Numbered from the stretch's first letter, positions 19,731-27,448 are shown. The stretch: DNA of 64,000 bases from an uncultured Prevotellaceae bacterium (GCA_900315105.1 OMXX01000024.1:62001-126000); one strand, 5' to 3'. A program made the numbers and translations. Notes: a model not told the origin generated them from the letters alone.

Positions 19731-21704
19731 CTAATCTTTTTCATCGAAAGCTGAGAGACTACCAATATACTCATACAACCTCTTGTAGAAAGGATGCTTT
19801 GTAAGTGTGCCTACGCTTCCTAAGATGATGATTTTCATCCTTGCTCGGGTGATGGCTACATTCATTCGTCGTAAGTCGCGAAGGAAGCCTATCTGCCCTT
19901 CATCGTTGCTTCTTACGAGAGAGAGGATTATAACGTCGCGTTCCTGTCCCTGAAAGCCGTCAACGGTATTAACGGAAATGAGATGACGGTAGGGCTTGAA
20001 GAACTCGCGCTTCTTTATCATTCGCCTTAACAACTGCACCTGAGCCCTATACGGAGAGATGATGCCCACATCAATACGCTCGTCGAGGATGCGTTGCTTG
20101 CCGATTCTACCGTAATACAATTCAAGATGCTGAAGGGTAAGTTCTGCCTCTGCCTTGTTTATTCTGCCGAACGACTCCCCTACAAATTCTTCCTTGCTCT
20201 CAATATCATCAGGAAGGTCATCGGTATTATACCATGATATAGGAATGTCATAATCGAGTATTCCGCGATATTTTATCTCTGGAGCCGTCTGGAGCATACC
20301 GTTATAGAATTCCCTGCTTGAGAACTGCATTATCTGATCGTTCATCCTATATTGCACCTTTAGCAAGGTAACAACCTCGGGTTTATTCTCCACAATACGC
20401 TCCATGAGCGTCTTGCCAAGACCAGCCTTCAAGGCCGCTATGCTCTTTACCGTTGGAGGCAACTGCTGATGATCGCCTGCAAAGATAACCCTCGACACCT
20501 TACGGATAGGAATCCAGCAAGCCGCCTCAAGAGCCTGTGCAGCCTCATCAATAAACAAGGTGGTGAACTTCATGCCGTCAAGTACCCTATTGGCCGCTCC
20601 TGTAAGCGTACAGGCGATTACACGAGCCTCCTGAAACAGCTCGGCATTAATACGCACTTCAAGTTCGGTAGCTCGACTTTTAAGCCTGTCCAACTGCTGA
20701 TGATAGCTCTCAGAACCGCGTTTGCGCTTTGACCTCATCTCGCGTATTGCCTTGCGAAGCGACCATAGCTGAGGATATTCCGGATGCCCTTCAAACCTGC
20801 GCTCGTAGGTGAAAGAGAGCATCTTATCGTTTACGCGAGTAGGATTACCCACACGAAGCACAGGAATGCCTCTATCCACAAGTTGCTCGCTTATCCAGTC
20901 AACAGCCATATTCGACTGGGCACAAACAAGCACCTGACTCTCTCGTCGGAGAGTCTCGTTTATAGCCTCAACCAAAGTGGTGGTCTTGCCTGTTCCCGGA
21001 GGCCCATGAACCACCATCACATCCTTTGTCCACAGCACCTCATTAACGGCTTTCTCCTGAGTCTTATTGAGCCAAGGGAAGCTCATTGGCTGGAATTTGA
21101 AATGCTCTGCCGGCTGATGCGAATAGAAGAGGTCGCGAAGATATGCCAAGCGATTGCCTCGGGCGTGCATCACACGCTCAAGGGCATCGAACATAAGGCG
21201 GTAGGAGGTTTCGTCGAAGGAGAGGGAGATGTAGAGAGCGGCCTCTGAGGCCTCTCCCCCCGCCCTCCCCCGTAGGGAGGGAGCCGATTCGGATACGGAA
21301 GAACTGGCTGATTGCAGTTGCTGAACGTAGTCATCCTTTGGCAGAGCAACCACCATTCTGTCGCCATCCACAAAGCTGACCGTACCTGTTACGTTCAGGA
21401 ACTTTACTTCAGATTTATTCTTATCATCCTCTTTAGGTACTGTGCGGAAGAAAGCAACAGGTCTTCCGAACTCAAAGTTATGCTCTATGTCCTGATCCTC
21501 CGTGCGGAAAATCTCGACACAAATCTGGTTAAGGGAGTTATAGAACGACTTCCCCACACGAACATTTGCCCACGCGTCGCCACGCTTCACCTTTCGGCGA
21601 ATGCCGATAGCCTCCGTCTGCTGCTGATAAGCCTGTTTCTCCGTGTTATATTCCAGTTTCAGCAACAGATGTTGCTGCATGAGTTGTTGTAGGGCTGTTG
21701 CCAT
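19731..21704 (-). CDS. Superfamily 1 DNA/RNA helicase, UPF1/DNA2-like
   Basis: This cytoplasmic ATP-dependent helicase has 657 residues. An N-terminal beta-barrel-like domain (about 30-130) precedes motif I GPPGTGKTTT (about 234-243), motif Ia CAQSNMAVD, motif II LFIDEAAQA, motif III FAGDHQQLPPTV, motif IV VQYRMND, motif V NTVDGFQGQERDVI and motif VI MNVAITRAR. All catalytic motifs are intact. It resembles the IGHMBP2/UPF1 group; the precise substrate is unknown. A striking feature is residues about 138-153 (SAPSLRGRAGGEASEA), encoded by a copy of the GC-rich palindromic repeat at about 21245-21285, inserted in-frame in a linker before the helicase core. No promoter box was found; a repeat cluster lies upstream. 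Confidence 0.9.
   Translation of the reverse strand: MATALQQLMQQHLLLKLEYNTEKQAYQQQTEAIGIRRKVKRGDAWANVRVGKSFYNSLNQICVEIFRTEDQDIEHNFEFGRPVAFFRTVPKEDDKNKSEVKFLNVTGTVSFVDGDRMVVALPKDDYVQQLQSASSSVSESAPSLRGRAGGEASEAALYISLSFDETSYRLMFDALERVMHARGNRLAYLRDLFYSHQPAEHFKFQPMSFPWLNKTQEKAVNEVLWTKDVMVVHGPPGTGKTTTLVEAINETLRRESQVLVCAQSNMAVDWISEQLVDRGIPVLRVGNPTRVNDKMLSFTYERRFEGHPEYPQLWSLRKAIREMRSKRKRGSESYHQQLDRLKSRATELEVRINAELFQEARVIACTLTGAANRVLDGMKFTTLFIDEAAQALEAACWIPIRKVSRVIFAGDHQQLPPTVKSIAALKAGLGKTLMERIVENKPEVVTLLKVQYRMNDQIMQFSSREFYNGMLQTAPEIKYRGILDYDIPISWYNTDDLPDDIESKEEFVGESFGRINKAEAELTLQHLELYYGRIGKQRILDERIDVGIISPYRAQVQLLRRMIKKREFFKPYRHLISVNTVDGFQGQERDVIILSLVRSNDEGQIGFLRDLRRMNVAITRARMKIIILGSVGTLTKHPFYKRLYEYIGSLSAFDEKD
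21245..21285 (-). repeat. GC-rich palindromic repeat inside the helicase gene
   Basis: CGCCCTCCCCCGTAGGGAGG and flanks match, in inverse, the intergenic unit GGCTCCCTCCC...GGGAGGG at 8538-8560. It is a multiple of three here and keeps the reading frame open. Confidence 0.75.
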
Positions 21705-21722
21705 TGCTTGTATTTATTTTTT

Positions 21723-21960
21723 ATGATCATCCGCAATTACGAGGTAGCGCCCCGAAGGGGCAAAAGTTCATAGCCCAGGGTAACACCCTGGGGGTATTAG
21801 AGGGGTAGCTAACGCCCTGCAAGGGCAAAAGCTCTAATATGAGGTAATACTTTTGCCCTTACAGGGCGAAATTACCAACCTCAATCTACCTAGGGCGATG
21901 CCCTAGGCTATTAGCTTGTTGGGCTTTCAGCCCGCCTATCTCGTAATTGCAAATAATCAT
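21723..21960. repeat. 238-bp inverted-repeat element made of nested palindromes
   Basis: The ends are imperfect 25-bp inverted repeats (ATGATCATCC then GCAATTACGAGGTAG on the left; CTATCTCGTAATTGC then AAATAATCAT on the right; 21 of 25 match). Inside are at least five palindromes: GCCCCGAAGGGGC, CCAGGGTAACACCCTGG, GCCCTGCAAGGGC paired with GCCCTTACAGGGC, CCTAGGGCGATGCCCTAGG and GGGCTTTCAGCCC. No ORF. Resembles Bacteroidota REP-like clusters. Confidence 0.8.
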
Positions 21961-22226
21961 ATGTTATTTTTTATTACTATTCAGGTGTTTTCGTAATTAA
22001 CGAGGGCTGTAAGCCCGACACCTAAAAGGGTAGTGCGTGAGCGCTACCATAATATGATTGTGAGATTAAAGAGCGCTGAACCAACGGTCGACGGCCGAAG
22101 GGAAAGTCAAAGTGCGACACTTATTATAGGTATCGTACCTTCGGCACTCATGTTAGTATAAACCTAAATATAACAGCTCTTACGAACCGCCCTATTAGGT
22201 GTCACCCCTTTGGGGTTCTAACATTT
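21961..22226. other. Further palindromes and second copy of the 47-nt repeat
   Basis: Non-coding. Contains GGGCTGTAAGCCC, GGTAGTGCGTGAGCGCTACC and, at 22172-22218, the second copy of the 47-nt repeat seen at 2714-2760. The TTCGGCACTCATG segment near 22140 resembles part of the same repeat. Confidence 0.6.
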
Positions 22227-22354
22227 ATGGCACAAAGATATGAATTATTATTCATAGTACAAAGGTTCTTACGTGTTTTCCATTACAATTCCGTGTTTTG
22301 GGGAATGTCTCATTGTCTCATTTTCTCATTTGCCAACAAAGATTATGTACAATT

Positions 22355-22990
22355 TCATTTATCTGATTTCTCACGCTTTCTACGTTTGGCAGCTTTCTTA
22401 GCCTCCCTTTTTTCCTTTTTTGTCATTTCAATTTCACCTGTATAATCTTCATTTAAGGTCAAAAGGAAAAGCTGATTGTAATTTTCTTCCGTGACCTGAA
22501 AACTCAATTCCTTATAGCCTACATAAAGGACTGAAACTGATACAGGCAACGAATCAACTCCAAGAGCAAATTCTCCTTGAGTGTTGCTTATTGTATTGAT
22601 ATTTTTAGAATCATCTGCAACCCTAACTGAACATCCGTGTATGGTTTCACCACTATCATCAACAATCTTACCTTTGATGATATATTTACCTGTAGCTTCG
22701 TTATTCAAAGTTGTTGTTGTTATAGGTTTCGGCTCAACAACAGAAACCTCTTGTGCCATAGCTGGAATAACGCCAAGCGACAACCCAGCCACCACCACAG
22801 CCTTACCGAGCATCTGGCGCTTGTGCAACTGGCTTTCAAGATACCTAACCTCCGCCTCACATTTAGGACACGTACCCTTGCAATCACCCTTGTATTGGCA
22901 TTCCTCCACTACATACTCTATGTCATTCGCCTCGGCTATCTGCCTACGAATCTCCTTCAGTATTCTGCAAGTTGTTTTTCCTTTGGCCAT
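22355..22990 (-). CDS. Membrane protein with Cys4 head and carboxypeptidase-regulatory-like tail, copy 1
   Basis: The product has 211 residues; the ATG at 22990 (MAKGKTTCRILKEIRRQ) is preferred over an upstream TTG. The head EECQYKGDCKGTCPKCEAEV carries CX5CX3CX2C, likely a metal-binding ribbon, followed by a helix and one hydrophobic segment ending in AMAQ, which could be a membrane anchor or an internal signal peptide. After a linker comes a beta-sandwich (GKYIIKGKIVDDSGETIHGC to LLTLNED) like the carboxypeptidase regulatory domain, then a Lys/Arg-rich tail. It is last in a three-gene tandem array; the head is near-identical in all three, the tail only partly similar. I do not know the function. 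Confidence 0.75.
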   Translation of the reverse strand: MAKGKTTCRILKEIRRQIAEANDIEYVVEECQYKGDCKGTCPKCEAEVRYLESQLHKRQMLGKAVVVAGLSLGVIPAMAQEVSVVEPKPITTTTLNNEATGKYIIKGKIVDDSGETIHGCSVRVADDSKNINTISNTQGEFALGVDSLPVSVSVLYVGYKELSFQVTEENYNQLFLLTLNEDYTGEIEMTKKEKREAKKAAKRRKREKSDK

Positions 22991-22999
22991 AAGAAACAA

Positions 23000-23593
23000 T
23001 TATTTTTCTTTACGTTGCTTTTTCTTTGCTTTCTTTGATGGTTCATAAATTTCAACAATGCCCTCTGGTAAATTAGGATCTTCAACTAATGTTATTTGAA
23101 AAAACTGGTTGTATTTTTCTTCCGTTACATCAAAAGAAACATATTTACATCCAACATAGTGAACCTCTATTTTTAAGGGAAGACTATCTAATCCAAGAAC
23201 AAAATTTCCATTAATATCGCTAAGGCAATTCTTTTTCCTAGAATTTACAACAAAAACGGAAGCTCCTATTACAGCTTCATTATCATACAAGAGTTTTCCT
23301 CGTATTATATATTTACCCTCAACTTTTGCATCATTTTTCTGAATAGCAATATTCGGCTTCGGTTCAACAACAGAAACCTCTTGTGCCATGGCAGGAATAA
23401 CGCCAAGCGACAACCCTGCCACCACAACAGCCTTGCCGAGCATCTGGCGCTTATGCAACTGGCTTTCAAGATACCTAACCTCCGCCTCGCATTTAGGACA
23501 AGTACCCTTACAATCACCCTTGTACTGGCATTCCTCCACTACATACTCTATGTCATTCGCCTCAGCTATCTGCCTACGAATCTCCTTAGCCAT
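23000..23593 (-). CDS. Membrane protein with Cys4 head and carboxypeptidase-regulatory-like tail, copy 2
   Basis: The product has 197 residues starting MAKEIRRQIAEANDIEYVVE. Cys22, 28, 32 and 35 form CX5CX3CX2C; a hydrophobic segment lies at 52-70, ending AMA-Q. The tail domain (GKYIIRGKLLYDNEAVIGAS to FFQITLVED) keeps the same fold pattern with different surface residues, and the protein ends in a Lys-rich KKAKKKQRKEK. It starts 8 bp after the stop of copy 3 and stops 9 bp before copy 1, so the three are likely one transcript. The Cys residues before the membrane segment suggest a cytoplasmic metal site with the sandwich in the periplasm, if the hydrophobic part is a type II anchor. Confidence 0.75.
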   Translation of the reverse strand: MAKEIRRQIAEANDIEYVVEECQYKGDCKGTCPKCEAEVRYLESQLHKRQMLGKAVVVAGLSLGVIPAMAQEVSVVEPKPNIAIQKNDAKVEGKYIIRGKLLYDNEAVIGASVFVVNSRKKNCLSDINGNFVLGLDSLPLKIEVHYVGCKYVSFDVTEEKYNQFFQITLVEDPNLPEGIVEIYEPSKKAKKKQRKEK

Positions 23594-23601
23594 AAAAACG
23601 T

Positions 23602-24229
23602 TTATTTTTCTTTACGTTGCTTTTTCTTTGTTTCCTTTTTTGGAGTAGCATAACCAACTACTATATTGTCAAGAGTGGTATTATCATCAGCTAAAGTTAT
23701 CTGAAAGAATTTATTATAATTCTCCTCTGTTACATCAAATTCAAAAGAAAGACAACCTACATAAAGAACTTTGAGCCTTATAGGAAGAGTTTCAATTCCT
23801 AAAGCGAAATTACCATAAAGATTGCTAATTGTTCCTTGCCTCTTTTTGCCTTTTTCATGTATAATTGATGCTCCTATCAATGGTTCTCCATCGTTATCAA
23901 TAATTTTTCCTTGAACAATATATTTACCATGCGGTTTTATCTTTGTTTCAACAACAATATTTGTATCCAAGAGACACATACTTGATTGGGCAACAACGCT
24001 ATCTGCAACCTGAGCACTCTGAGCCATAGCAGGAATCACGCCAAGCGACAATCCTGCCACCACCACAGCTTTGCCAAGCATCTGACGCTTGTGTAGCTGG
24101 CTTTCAAGATACCTAACCTCTGCTTCGCATTTAGGACAAGTACCCTTACAATCACCCTTGTACTGGCATTCCTCCACTACATACTCTATGTCATTCGCCT
24201 CAGCTATCTGCCTACGAATCTCCAGCCAT
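23602..24229 (-). pseudogene. Cys4-head membrane protein, copy 3, with 2-bp deletion after the start codon
   Basis: The ATG at 24227-24229 aligns with the start of copy 2, but two A residues of the third codon are missing, so the ATG frame stops after five codons. The head-and-tail frame is intact from 24177, where a GTG could start (VEECQYKGDCKG...), giving 191 residues that keep all four Cys, the hydrophobic segment and the sandwich (GKYIVQGKIIDNDGEPLIGA). A -7 box TACCTTTG at 24246-24253 lies just upstream. The gene may be translated from the GTG, may be off in this strain, or the deletion may be a sequencing error. It is first in the tandem array. Confidence 0.6.
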
Positions 24230-24264
24230 AAGTTTTTTTACATTACAAAGGTATAAATGATAAA

Positions 24265-25029
24265 TTACATTGACTTGATTCTGATAGAAAGATTTTCCTT
24301 ATCAAAAACCACTCCCGGGCGTTCAACGAATCGGGAAATTACGCCTTTTTCTGCAAGTTCACGAGGAGTCCCTATGTGCAACTGGTTTGCTTCCATCACC
24401 CAACATGAATCTGCCATCTGAATAGCTATCTCCACATCGTGTGTTGAGAGGAAAACAGTCTTCTGCATATCATGACAGAGGCTAAGGAGAAGCTGCATAG
24501 TCTCTACCTTTGAAGGGAAATCAAGAAAGGCGGTCGGCTCGTCAAGATAGATTACAGGAGTCTGTTGCGCAAGAGCCTTAGCAATCATAACCTTTTGGCG
24601 TTCACCATCACTTAGGGTATCTACCATACGGTCAGCCAAAGCCGTGATGCCAACCTTCTCCATAGCCTCACAAACTATCTTTCGGTCATCATCGTTCATA
24701 CCACCCCAGAAACCCGTATAAGGCATTCTACCCATTGACACAAGGTCACGAGCGTTCATATACTCCATCTTTGAGTGTTCCGTGAGCACCACTCCAATAA
24801 GACGCGCACGCTCCTGTGGCGTGAAATCGTTAAGTTCACGACCGTCGTAAGTGATACTTCCTGCAAGGGCAGGTTGAAAGGCCGAGAGAGTGCGTAGAAG
24901 GGTTGATTTGCCGGCACCATTAGCTCCAAGCAGACAAGTAAGTTGTCCGCTATTCAGTTTTGCGTTGATGCCGTCAGCCACAACTATGCTGCCATAGCCT
25001 ATTGATATGTTGTCAAGTGAGATGGTCAT
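24265..25029 (-). CDS. ABC transporter ATP-binding protein, iron-siderophore/cobalamin (FecE/BtuD) type
   Basis: The 254-residue ATPase carries Walker A GANGAGKST, signature LSDGERQK, Walker B VIYLDEPTAFLD and the switch His in STHDVE. The sequence between them (VVLTEHSKMEYMNARDLVSMGR) is typical of the metal-chelate uptake group that works with BtuC/FecCD permeases at the inner membrane. No permease or binding-protein gene is next to it here, so its partners must be encoded elsewhere or the gene is an orphan. The promoter at 25078-25109 is well formed. It ends 36 bp before the start of the Cys4-head array, which has its own -7 box. Confidence 0.88.
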   Translation of the reverse strand: MTISLDNISIGYGSIVVADGINAKLNSGQLTCLLGANGAGKSTLLRTLSAFQPALAGSITYDGRELNDFTPQERARLIGVVLTEHSKMEYMNARDLVSMGRMPYTGFWGGMNDDDRKIVCEAMEKVGITALADRMVDTLSDGERQKVMIAKALAQQTPVIYLDEPTAFLDFPSKVETMQLLLSLCHDMQKTVFLSTHDVEIAIQMADSCWVMEANQLHIGTPRELAEKGVISRFVERPGVVFDKENLSIRIKSM

Positions 25030-25072
25030 TATTTGGGTGTTGGGTGTTAGATGATGGGTGTTGGTGGTTTAC
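25030..25072. repeat. TGGGTGT-type repeat (inverse of 832-873)
   Basis: TGGGTGTTGGGTGTTAGATG and GGGTGTTGGTGG read as the inverse of the repeat at 832-873. It sits in the leader of the ABC ATPase gene. Confidence 0.6.
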
Positions 25073-25077
25073 CGATG

Positions 25078-25109
25078 CAAAAGTACACCAAAAAAATGGA
25101 AAAAGCAAA
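25078..25109 (-). promoter_or_regulatory. Promoter of the ABC ATPase gene
   Basis: Minus strand: TTTG (25106-25109), 20-bp spacer, TACTTTTG (25078-25085). Confidence 0.7.
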
Positions 25110-25126
25110 AATAATTACCTTTTCTT

Positions 25127-25157
25127 TTTGAAATCTCACATATTCTAATTATCTTTG
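25127..25157 (+). promoter_or_regulatory. Promoter of tRNA-Arg
   Basis: TTTG (25127-25130), 19-bp spacer, TATCTTTG (25150-25157), about 45 bp before the mature tRNA. Confidence 0.75.
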
Positions 25158-25202
25158 CACTCTGAAAATTAGGTGATAGGTGTTAGCCAACACCCAAAAT
25201 GG

Positions 25203-25274
25203 GGCTTGATAGTTCAATGGATAGAACAACTCTCTCCTAAAGAGTAGATCCGGGTTCGATTCCCGGTCGGGCTA
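25203..25274 (+). tRNA. tRNA-Arg(CCU)
   Basis: A 72-nt cloverleaf can be folded by hand: acceptor GGCTTGA with TCGGGCT (three G-T pairs), D stem GTTC/GAAC, anticodon stem ACTCT/AGAGT with loop CTCCTAA (anticodon CCT, reading AGG), T stem CCGGG/CCCGG with loop TTCGATT, discriminator A. The CCA end is not encoded (CTT follows). Its own promoter lies upstream. No integrase or repeated tRNA fragment is visible on either side. Confidence 0.92.
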
Positions 25275-25374
25275 CTTAAAAAAGTGTAAAGTTGAAAGTA
25301 GAAAGTGTAAGGTAGATAGCACTAAACGCTAAACTCTAAACACTTAGCAATAAATACCTAAATAGAGACTAACA

Positions 25375-26100
25375 ATGAAAGACTACATGGTTTACAAAGA
25401 TCTTTCTCTTAAAGAGGCAAGTATCCTGAGAATATATGAAATGGCAGTTTGTTTGTGTAACGAATATGTCAATAGTGTACGTAGTGGTGAAGGAACATCA
25501 CGCGACCTTGTTCATGCTGCTTGGATATATCGCAAGTATATCTATTGCCTTGACAGAGCCTACTATTTTGTAAGCCAATGTGCCTTCCTCGGCTCAAAGG
25601 GAAATCTAATCCCTGCGGATAAGGCAGTAAAACAGGTTTTCAAGGATATTCTCTCTATTGCCGGTACCAATCGCAAGACCGTTAAGAGCGTGTTGAAAGG
25701 CGGATGGGCATATCAGCTCATGGATAACTCTATCGGTAGGGCTGTTTGGAATGATGAGTTCAAGAAGAGTGTGGCAAAGGAAATGTATGACTTCACACAT
25801 TCTGCCGATCTCCTTGATGCCGGTTACTCTCATTTCTCCACCCGTAAGGATGCGCGTGTTGACGATCGCGGACAGATAGTAGTGATAGAATTCATTGCCT
25901 ACGACCACGACCCTATCATCACATTTGCCATTGCCGATGCTATGGGCAACCTGCAATATCAGCATCCTATTGACTTTGCTACTTCTCGCCCTATCATTTT
26001 GAATGAACTTCGCGATGTTCATTTCCGTTGGCATGATGCCTCTGAGGAGCAGGCAGAAAAATACTGGCAAGTACGCATGACCACAGAGGAAAAAGAATAA
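25375..26100 (+). CDS. Conserved-looking cytoplasmic protein of unknown function
   Basis: The product has 241 residues with no signal peptide or membrane segment. The N-terminal half is helical and rich in aromatic and charged residues (AAWIYRKYIYCLDRAYYFVS). The C-terminal half has a compact strand-rich part (VVIEFIAYDHDPIITFAIAD; HFRWHDASEEQAEKYW). I do not recognise a family. It follows tRNA-Arg by 100 bp and ends at a strong terminator (26127), so it may be co-transcribed from the tRNA promoter; no separate -7 box was seen. Codon use resembles the neighbours. Confidence 0.75.
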   Translation: MKDYMVYKDLSLKEASILRIYEMAVCLCNEYVNSVRSGEGTSRDLVHAAWIYRKYIYCLDRAYYFVSQCAFLGSKGNLIPADKAVKQVFKDILSIAGTNRKTVKSVLKGGWAYQLMDNSIGRAVWNDEFKKSVAKEMYDFTHSADLLDAGYSHFSTRKDARVDDRGQIVVIEFIAYDHDPIITFAIADAMGNLQYQHPIDFATSRPIILNELRDVHFRWHDASEEQAEKYWQVRMTTEEKE

Positions 26101-26126
26101 CGACTGTAAATATCAAATACAATATT

Positions 26127-26158
26127 GAGCATTCTCCAAACAAGAATGCTCTTTTTTT
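26127..26158 (+). terminator. Terminator after the unknown gene
   Basis: Perfect stem GAGCATTCT / AGAATGCTC followed by T8. Confidence 0.92.
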
Positions 26159-26258
26159 GTCAGAAATAATCATTATCAGCCTTGAAAATGTATTTGGATT
26201 AATAAAATTCTGATACATAAACATATATATGTATTATAACATAAAGAAAAAGGATAAT

Positions 26259-26274
26259 GCAAACTAATTGCAAA
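26259..26274 (+). promoter_or_regulatory. Candidate operator: two GCAAA direct repeats, 11 bp apart
   Basis: GCAAA at 26259 and 26270 within AATGCAAACTAATTGCAAAC. The second copy is 38 bp before the -7 box TAACTTTG (26308-26315) of the regulator gene. The same arrangement with four repeats precedes the next gene. Confidence 0.55.
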
Positions 26275-26307
26275 CAAGAAATATCAATTTTTTGTTGGAT
26301 TTTTTAT

Positions 26308-26315
26308 TAACTTTG
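26308..26315 (+). promoter_or_regulatory. -7 element of the regulator gene
   Basis: TAACTTTG, 22 bp before the ATG at 26337. No TTTG or TTG lies at the right distance, which fits a promoter needing an activator. Confidence 0.5.
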
Positions 26316-26336
26316 CATGACAAAATCATAAAGCAG

Positions 26337-27362
26337 ATGAAACAAATACTAATAACATTTATCGTATTTCTATTACTCGGATGCAACTCAGAAAACAACA
26401 GCAATAAGCCGTACATCCTTCAAGGAGCATGGACGCTACGGCAGATTGTATATCCTACCGGACATACCGAAACTTTCTCTGAACATGAGAATATCCCTTT
26501 CCGACTATACGATGGCGACAGCTTGATATACTCGTGTTTGATAACCAAAACAGAAACAGGATTGGTTGTAAACCATAGTTCACAGAATCATATCATGCTT
26601 ATTAACAAGGGTAATGGCGAATATTTATATCTGGAAAACGATTACCCACAACCTTTGACAATAAAAAATGATTCTACCATTATAATTCAGCGAAACGGTG
26701 CTCTCCTTACTTGGCATCGTGCTAACGATATTGAAAAGGAATGGGGCACGGAAATCAAAGATATCATTACCACCGACTTAAAACAAACGGAGGAAAAAGA
26801 AATACAAAGCTATGTACTCTCGGCAAAAGAGCGTCAGCAAACTAATGTAATAAACGGTTTTATTTTTGCTACTGTCATAGCTATCGTATTGCTTTTGCTC
26901 ATCGCCTATATTGCAGTACAAAACCGTAAAGCGAAACAAAGGCTACAACTACAGATTCAGCAGATTCAGGAAGTGCAACAAGAGCGTCCACAAGCTGTAA
27001 GACAAGCCATTGAGTCTGTTGAAACGGCTTTCTTCACTTCTGACCAATACATAGCATTACAACGCCGTATAGCCTCAGGACAGAGATTGAAAGATGAAGA
27101 ATGGCAAGAAATAGAGAACAAAATCAGAAAAGTATATCCGGGCTTTATAAGTCAGTTACGAGGACTTTATGCTATGTCAGAACTTGAATATCAAGTGTGT
27201 CTGCTTATAAAAATCCGCATCGCTCCTTCAGACATAGCCTCTGTCATAGCTCGTGATGTGAGTACTATAAGTACTGTTCGTAGCCGACTATACAAAAAGG
27301 TTTTCGGACAAAAAGGAGGAGCTAAGGAATGGGATGAATTCATCCTTTCTATAGGTGCTTAA
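26337..27362 (+). CDS. Membrane-spanning one-component regulator: lipocalin-like sensor, TM, coiled coil, LuxR-like HTH
   Basis: The product has 341 residues. The ATG at 26337 opens a signal with lipobox (MKQILITFIVFLLLGC); an upstream in-frame ATG lies within the operator and is unlikely. A small beta-rich domain (about 25-120, LQGAWTLRQIVYPTGHTETF) follows, then a transmembrane helix (about 171-195), a Gln-rich coiled coil (about 196-225) and a C-terminal helical domain ending in YQVCLLIKIRIAPSDIASVI...STVRSRLYKKVFG, a LuxR-type helix-turn-helix common in Bacteroidota regulators. The topology suggests sensing outside and DNA binding inside. The beta domain resembles the small secreted protein encoded next (both have GAW/GSW near the start). 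Operator-like repeats precede both genes. Confidence 0.75.
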   Translation: MKQILITFIVFLLLGCNSENNSNKPYILQGAWTLRQIVYPTGHTETFSEHENIPFRLYDGDSLIYSCLITKTETGLVVNHSSQNHIMLINKGNGEYLYLENDYPQPLTIKNDSTIIIQRNGALLTWHRANDIEKEWGTEIKDIITTDLKQTEEKEIQSYVLSAKERQQTNVINGFIFATVIAIVLLLLIAYIAVQNRKAKQRLQLQIQQIQEVQQERPQAVRQAIESVETAFFTSDQYIALQRRIASGQRLKDEEWQEIENKIRKVYPGFISQLRGLYAMSELEYQVCLLIKIRIAPSDIASVIARDVSTISTVRSRLYKKVFGQKGGAKEWDEFILSIGA

Positions 27363-27370
27363 TCTGATAT

Positions 27371-27408
27371 GCAAACATATTGCAAAGTGGAAGCAAAGAA
27401 GATGCAAA
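27371..27408 (+). promoter_or_regulatory. Candidate operator: four GCAAA direct repeats at exact 11-bp spacing
   Basis: GCAAA begins at 27371, 27382, 27393 and 27404, i.e. once per helical turn. The last copy ends 9 bp before the TTG of the promoter at 27418-27448. The spacing from last repeat to the -7 box (37 bp) matches that at 26270 (38 bp). Confidence 0.65.
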
Positions 27409-27417
27409 CTCAAAAAC

Positions 27418-27448
27418 TTGCGAGAAAAACGAAAAGATTTTACCTTTG
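27418..27448 (+). promoter_or_regulatory. Promoter of the small secreted protein gene
   Basis: TTG (27418-27420), 20-bp spacer, TACCTTTG (27441-27448), 35 bp before the ATG. Confidence 0.7.

Noticed and set aside
25203..25274. tRNA-Arg as an integration site of a genomic island
   Set aside because: No integrase, no duplicated 3' tRNA end and no composition change were seen on either side.
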